Assembly: GCA_030655515.1 (NCBI GenBank)
Contig: JAURVI010000045.1
Span: 62,001 to 126,000, forward strand
Direction of reading: 5' to 3'
Length of the DNA: 64,000 nucleotides
DNA from: Polaromonas sp.
Lineage (GTDB): Bacteria; Pseudomonadota; Gammaproteobacteria; Burkholderiales; Burkholderiaceae_C
Shown here: in pieces, positions 59,834-64,000 of the stretch
Position numbering within the stretch: position 1 is the first letter of the stretch
How the letters are laid out: every line of letters begins with the position of its first letter
The notes under the pieces: model-generated
The model's input: the letters and a program-made list of their open reading frames with translations, nothing else
What the model was told of the DNA's origin: nothing
Databases searched by the model: none
Program-made: the position numbers and the translations under genes

Positions 59834-60760
59834 CTAGCGATTGGTTTGAACTGGCCGGCCTTGGCGGGATGTGCGCATCTTTTCGATTTGCTCAGCCATG
59901 GTCAGCACTTTTTGGGGTTGTGGCGTTGGTTGCCGGGTTCCTGACCCAACCACCGTCACCGTGCCGCGTTTGCGCTCTGTCTTGTCATCGGGAATCGCGG
60001 GCGTAGTTCCTCGCGATTTGCCAAGCCATGTCATGACCTTTTCTCCGTGCGCTTTGTAGGCATTCCAAGGGTCGCCCAATGGGAGCCCCTCAGCCGCCGC
60101 CTGCGCCAGACGGTCATTTTCAAGTTGCACCACAAGCTGATATGCCAGTGGATCGTCGGCAATTTCCTTAAACTCGACCACGAAGCGGTCTGCAGCCTTT
60201 ACAGCGTTTTCTTTCCAGAGTTCCTGTTTGACAAGCGTCCGCAAATCCGGGGTGGCATGTGCGCTGTTTCCGTTTCCATTCGATGCGTCCGAAGATGGCA
60301 CCTGTTCCTCATTGCCAACGTCCGGGGATGGTTGGCCTTGTTGCAACAGACTCCGCTCATAGGCCCTTGCCCGATTGAGTGTTTCTGTCGCGTCCTGTAA
60401 ACGCCGATCTGCCGCACTCTCTTTCTGGAGGGTGCGCCTTCCAGCGTCGATCAGTTGGTCGCGCTTGACTTTTACCTCTTGCCCATCAACAACGATGGCA
60501 ATCAGGTCGTCTTCAGGCGCTGGTTTTGGTTGTTCTGCAGCGGCCTCGGCAGGCGCGTCGTCTTGCGCGTCATCTGCCTCTACCGTTTCCCGCTTTCTTT
60601 CCAGCGGACTGGTCTGGCCGGTTTCTTCGTCAAACGCCACCAAGTCCTCGCTATAGGCTGCGTCCACGTTTTTGGCAATTTGGTTCATTGCGGACGTTCT
60701 CGCGCTGTATGCTGGCTTGAAGTCATCCGCGCCCGTTTGGGTAGCGTCTTTGTCTGACAT
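59834..60760 (-). CDS. capsid scaffolding protein
   Basis: A 308-residue, highly charged and helical protein, nearly the size of P22 gp8 (303). It is rich in Glu, Asp, Ala, Gln and Lys with probable coiled coil (about 95-140, KVKRDQLIDAGRRTLQKESA) and a basic C-terminal end (QIEKMRTSRQGRPVQTNR) that would contact the coat protein. Precedes the capsid gene by 13 bases. Confidence 0.8.
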   Translation of the reverse strand: MSDKDATQTGADDFKPAYSARTSAMNQIAKNVDAAYSEDLVAFDEETGQTSPLERKRETVEADDAQDDAPAEAAAEQPKPAPEDDLIAIVVDGQEVKVKRDQLIDAGRRTLQKESAADRRLQDATETLNRARAYERSLLQQGQPSPDVGNEEQVPSSDASNGNGNSAHATPDLRTLVKQELWKENAVKAADRFVVEFKEIADDPLAYQLVVQLENDRLAQAAAEGLPLGDPWNAYKAHGEKVMTWLGKSRGTTPAIPDDKTERKRGTVTVVGSGTRQPTPQPQKVLTMAEQIEKMRTSRQGRPVQTNR

Positions 60761-60769
60761 GAATATCCT

Positions 60770-61039
60770 TTAGTCGTGGTTTTCAGATAGGACGGCTTCT
60801 GCCGCATTGCCGTTGTTCACAAGCTCCACCAACCAAGACTTGAAGGACTTGGCGCGGTAGATTTGGTTTTGAAGCTCCTGAATGCGTCGCCTGCGCCACG
60901 GAGACACGCGGCTCAGCAGCTCCTGCGCTTCGTCAATTTCCTGCTCGCACCGGCCCAGCACATAGCGGCCAATGTCGGAGCCCATGAATTCCTCGGCATC
61001 CCTGCCCAGCACGGCCTCAGCCATCAAAAGATCACGCAT
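60770..61039 (-). CDS. hypothetical phage protein between portal and scaffold
   Basis: An 89-residue helical protein (ELLSRVSPWRRRRIQELQNQ) with no recognised domain. Its ATG overlaps the portal stop (TGATG). Expression may depend on readthrough of the hairpin in the portal 3' end. Confidence 0.65.
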   Translation of the reverse strand: MRDLLMAEAVLGRDAEEFMGSDIGRYVLGRCEQEIDEAQELLSRVSPWRRRRIQELQNQIYRAKSFKSWLVELVNNGNAAEAVLSENHD

Positions 61040-63213
61040 CAGCCAGCCTCAGGCGTAAAAAAACCCGCTGGCTGCGGGTTCTGTTCTGGTTGCATCATTT
61101 GATCGGGCGGCATCATTTCCGGTCCCATCGCGTCCTCATAGATCAACGGGCCGGGATCGGGCGTGGCAAGTGCGGATTGAAGGGTCTGCATCACCAGCGC
61201 ATTAATGGCCTCTGGCGTCAAAGCAGTTCCCATCGCCTGCAGCCGTTTGGTTTCTTCGCCGTAGGCTTTGACCATCAGGTCGCGCAAGTCAACCTCTTTG
61301 CTGTCTTCAAGCTGGGCAATCTTGCGGTCGCGGCCTTCGATCTCTTTCGCCATACCTTGCATGGCCTGCTGCATTTGCTCCAGCTCCATCTTGGCGCGGC
61401 TGTCTTGTTCGCCGCCTTGTTGGCCGTCTTTGAAGAAGCGCACGCCGTTTTTGTAGCCAGCAAGGCCAAACAACTCTTTGCGCACCTGTTCGGGCTCCAC
61501 ATCGGGCATCGTCTGCATGATGTCCGCGTAGGTCTTCATTGCCATCACAAACTTTTGCAGCTTTGTCTGCGGGTCAGTAGCACCCATGCCCACGTTCACA
61601 CGGACGGTAAGCTCGTTGTTGAGCAATTCGTCCGTTACTTGGTTGATGCCGTACTTCTGCGCAAGCTGGGCCTTTTCACCAGCCAGGCCAAGTAGGGTCA
61701 GGTCCGTTTCGTAGGCTTGCTCCAGCTTGACCACTTGACGAAGTACCGGCTCCACCCATGTTTCAACGAGTGTGCGGATCAGGTACTCGGTCAACTGGTT
61801 TGCACCACCTGACAGCAGGTTCATTCCGCCCACGGTTTCATTCAGCTTGCGGTTTGTCATTACAGACGATGACGAAAAGTTACCCGTCAGTTCGTCATAG
61901 TCAACGTTCAAGCGGTCCTGCTCTTGGTAGGAGCTGCCCGTCACATCATTCATTTCCTGAACAACCACATCAGCCAGGTCATCCATCATCGTGACGCCGC
62001 CCGCCACGTTGCGGGTCAGTGATCCGATATCAACGTTTTTGCCACGCTTGACGAAAAAGCGTTTATTCAGCACCAGAGACACGTTATCCCTGCGCTGGTT
62101 TACCGTGTCGTTTGTCTCGCGCTGCAACTGCGCGCCCATGTGGACAAGCGAATCAGGAACTGCCTTGTTTGCCTCCAGAACACATGTACCAATGACAAAG
62201 GGACGCTCAGCCGTGAAGTAGACCTGTTCAAGCGGCGTCGGGTCGGTCAGCATCTTTTCAGTGCCAAGCGTCCAGTACACCATTTCCTCAGAGCCAAAAC
62301 GCACGAAGTTTTCGTGACACCAGACGATATCGAACTCAGTCAGGGTTGACTGCTTGTCGGCCAATGGATCTTCACGCTTGTTCTCGCGGGCTTGGCGCAA
62401 GCTGTCGTAATCAGTCATCGCCGTCATGATTTCGGCTTCGCTGTAGCTTTTCCACTTCGGCTGGCCTGTCTTGGAATCATCGGCTTCCATCATGTCCCGC
62501 ACGTCCGTGACGTACATCGGCACCATGCGGATAAAGTAAGGCGATGTGCCAACTACGTCCAGCCAGTCCGCGCCGGGGTCAAAACGGAAGTTCTCAGGGG
62601 GCAACAGGCTGATGCAGGGCTCATCCTTGATTACCTTGGGGCGCTGCTCGCGGATCATCACCGGGCCAGTCTCACCCATCACGGGTTGCCCCATGTCATC
62701 CAAGTATGGCGTATCGACCGCCTCGGTCTTTTCCTTGTAGTGCCAATACTGATAGCTGCACACAATACCGACGACTTGCGATGTTTGGATCGCGCCGATC
62801 ATGATGCGGAACCAGGGGATGGTCTTTTGCAGGCGGTAGTTCATCAGCGCCTGCATCAGCTCAGCCGCTGCTACCTGCTGTTGATCGGCCTCATTCTCTG
62901 GCTCGATGCTCACCACATCGGGGTTTGAAAAGAACGCCGCAGCTACAGCCGCCTCGTTCTTGCGCACCAGCGAGCGGGTTTTAGGCCGGAACAGGCGTGA
63001 GCGGTGCTTGTAGGCATCGCTGTTGTACTTTGAGCCTGCCGGGTGGCGGCTCTGGAACATGGCAATGTTGTCCTCCCACGACTTGCGCCAGTTGGCGTCC
63101 ATGTAGGAGGTGGAGCTAGTGAATGCGTCCTTGGCAATGCCCAGCCAGTCACGATCAGGCGTGTCTTCACCCGACTCGCCATCATTCATCGGGATAGCTG
63201 GTTCTTCCATCAT
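61039..63213 (-). CDS. phage portal protein
   Basis: A 724-residue portal, the size of P22 gp1 (725). The dodecameric ring is the DNA gate and packaging motor docking site. Recognisable segments are LFRPKTRSLVRKNEAAVAAA, ISLLPPENFRFDPGADWLD (clip/stem region) and TDPQTKLQKFVMAMKTYADI; a helical, Met/Gln-rich C-terminus (QMQQAMQGMAKEIEGRDRKI) forms a barrel as in P22. It is flanked by terminase upstream and scaffold downstream. The 3' end encodes a terminator-like hairpin. Confidence 0.9.
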   Translation of the reverse strand: MMEEPAIPMNDGESGEDTPDRDWLGIAKDAFTSSTSYMDANWRKSWEDNIAMFQSRHPAGSKYNSDAYKHRSRLFRPKTRSLVRKNEAAVAAAFFSNPDVVSIEPENEADQQQVAAAELMQALMNYRLQKTIPWFRIMIGAIQTSQVVGIVCSYQYWHYKEKTEAVDTPYLDDMGQPVMGETGPVMIREQRPKVIKDEPCISLLPPENFRFDPGADWLDVVGTSPYFIRMVPMYVTDVRDMMEADDSKTGQPKWKSYSEAEIMTAMTDYDSLRQARENKREDPLADKQSTLTEFDIVWCHENFVRFGSEEMVYWTLGTEKMLTDPTPLEQVYFTAERPFVIGTCVLEANKAVPDSLVHMGAQLQRETNDTVNQRRDNVSLVLNKRFFVKRGKNVDIGSLTRNVAGGVTMMDDLADVVVQEMNDVTGSSYQEQDRLNVDYDELTGNFSSSSVMTNRKLNETVGGMNLLSGGANQLTEYLIRTLVETWVEPVLRQVVKLEQAYETDLTLLGLAGEKAQLAQKYGINQVTDELLNNELTVRVNVGMGATDPQTKLQKFVMAMKTYADIMQTMPDVEPEQVRKELFGLAGYKNGVRFFKDGQQGGEQDSRAKMELEQMQQAMQGMAKEIEGRDRKIAQLEDSKEVDLRDLMVKAYGEETKRLQAMGTALTPEAINALVMQTLQSALATPDPGPLIYEDAMGPEMMPPDQMMQPEQNPQPAGFFTPEAG
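61056..61080 (-). terminator. intrinsic terminator within the portal coding sequence
   Basis: The minus strand reads AACCCGC-AGCCA-GCGGGTT followed by TTTTT, a perfect 7-bp stem and U-tract about 20 bases before the portal stop codon, encoding NPQPAGFF. It would end transcripts before scaffold and capsid genes unless the polymerase is antiterminated. Confidence 0.75.
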
Positions 63214-63548
63214 TTGCCGCGTCTTTGTAGGTACTTCTGATCGATGCCTTCAACCGTAGTAACGGCTTGGGACCCTTCGCCGCGCTTGATGCGGGCACGC
63301 TCCAGAAACTCACCAGCAGCGCGCAGCACCTTGCGGGTGCGGTCGTTCGCATCGCCCTTGATGTCGTTGTAATGGATGCACATGCCCCAATCCGGGGATA
63401 TATCCATGTCTTTGACGTGAACAATTCCACCCCGGATCACGACAAACCACGAATGCCCGGGGTACTGGCGGCACAGGTCACGCACCATACCCATTGCCAT
63501 CGGGTCGTCAAGGTCGTTTTCAACATCGATGCCGACCATTGGTGTCAT
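63210..63548 (-). CDS. hypothetical phage protein
   Basis: A 112-residue protein with an alpha/beta pattern (HSWFVVIRGGIVHVKDMDIS) and a basic C-terminus (RARIKRGEGSQ). It lies between terminase and portal. Not recognised. ATGA overlaps on both sides mark it as part of the late operon. Confidence 0.65.
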   Translation of the reverse strand: MTPMVGIDVENDLDDPMAMGMVRDLCRQYPGHSWFVVIRGGIVHVKDMDISPDWGMCIHYNDIKGDANDRTRKVLRAAGEFLERARIKRGEGSQAVTTVEGIDQKYLQRRGK

Positions 63549-63712
63549 GCGTATGGCCCGCCGTTCTTGGGTGTTTCAAACTTGCGCCCGTTGCTGAACT
63601 CATAACCCGGCTCAGGTTTGGCCCAGTCCTTGCCCCAGCGTTTCAGCACAAGCTCTTTCCAGCTCAATTGCCGCGTTCTGACAAGCTGCTCGTTTTGGTT
63701 CGGTGTGGTCAT
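63545..63712 (-). CDS. small hypothetical phage protein next to terminase
   Basis: A 55-residue ORF (MTTPNQNEQLVRTRQLSWKE...) one base after the terminase stop and overlapping the next gene by 4 bases. It is basic, Gln/Lys-rich and has no membrane segment. Tight packing supports it. Confidence 0.6.
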   Translation of the reverse strand: MTTPNQNEQLVRTRQLSWKELVLKRWGKDWAKPEPGYEFSNGRKFETPKNGGPYA

Positions 63713-63713
63713 G

Positions 63714-64000
63714 TCAATCCTCGTATGTGGCTGGCTCTAGGTCTGCCTGTGAATATTCGACAAGTTGCGGGAAGATCAGCGGGTAATCAGGATCAGCCAT
63801 CCGCGCCAGTGCGTCCAGCATGTCGTCATGCACCGGCACCGGGAAGGACTTGTACTCCTGCTCGATGAAGTCATGAACAAGGTCTGTCGTCTTGCCGTCT
63901 GACCCGGTGTAGTGCAGCGAGCGAGGCAGATAGATACGCCCCTGCTCAAAGTACGGCACCAATCGCTTGATGCGCTCTATCTTTGAAATCTGCCCACCAA
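63714..64000 (-). CDS. terminase large subunit (3' end only)
   Basis: The last 94 residues of a protein cut by the window edge. ISKIERIKRLVPYFEQGRIY, YLPRSLHY and DHDDMLDALARMADPD-like sequence (PVHDDMLDALARM) match the C-terminal nuclease domain of phage TerL, where the last Asp pair binds metal. The enzyme cuts and pumps phage DNA into the capsid. Its start and N-terminal ATPase lie to the right. Confidence 0.85.
   Translation of the reverse strand, partial: GGQISKIERIKRLVPYFEQGRIYLPRSLHYTGSDGKTTDLVHDFIEQEYKSFPVPVHDDMLDALARMADPDYPLIFPQLVEYSQADLEPATYED

Overview
The window looks like a chromosome segment of a GC-rich betaproteobacterium, most likely Comamonadaceae (Polaromonas/Rhodoferax/Variovorax relatives). 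The signs are a class I PHA synthase, several Bug-type periplasmic receptors, many class III CoA-transferases, and a tRNA-Leu(UAA) next to a tRNA-Cys remnant. The genus is an inference; there is no rRNA or other marker gene to fix it.

The layout has three parts. (1) 1-4.2 kb is core genome: maleylacetoacetate isomerase, PgeF/YfiH, a small membrane protein, phaC and the 5' half of phaB. (2) 4.2-44.5 kb is a large acyl-CoA catabolic region that begins inside phaB. The reductase is a chimera whose N-terminal third is PhaB and whose remainder is an unrelated FabG-like SDR that runs straight into an ADP-forming acyl-CoA synthetase. The region holds six acyl-CoA dehydrogenases, four CaiB/BaiF-family proteins (one a clear alpha-methylacyl-CoA racemase), three enoyl-CoA hydratases, two hotdog thioesterases, a thiolase, three SDRs counting the chimera, two acyl-CoA synthetases, three orphan Bug receptors, two complete Liv-type ABC importers, an MFS and a DMT transporter. 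I found no recognisable transcriptional regulator. The block at 32.4-44.5 kb encodes in one direction every step from uptake through activation, racemisation, dehydrogenation, hydration and oxidation to thiolysis. This suits a 2-methyl-branched or isoprenoid-type carboxylic acid (inference).

(3) 44.5-64 kb starts with tRNA-Leu(UAA) and the 3' half of a tRNA-Cys gene that marks the left attachment site of a prophage. The prophage is a podovirus of P22/BPP-1-like gene order, read almost entirely on the minus strand: TerL (cut by the window end), portal, scaffold, major capsid, decoration, two glycosyltransferase genes (one fused to a methyltransferase), gp4- and gp10-like tail factors, three ejection proteins, tail fibre, holin, GH19 endolysin, and Rz with embedded Rz1. 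An HNH protein lies next to the attachment site. Integrase, regulators and replication genes must lie beyond the right edge.

The observations most worth following are the chimeric phaB junction, the glycosyltransferase/methyltransferase pair inside the capsid-tail operon, the uncharacterised catabolic region with an SDR and a MaoC protein that have lost their catalytic residues, a six-copy 82-bp tandem repeat, a (TTGGGG)4 tract, an intrinsic terminator inside the portal gene, and a 30-residue membrane ORF on the opposite strand of the late operon.
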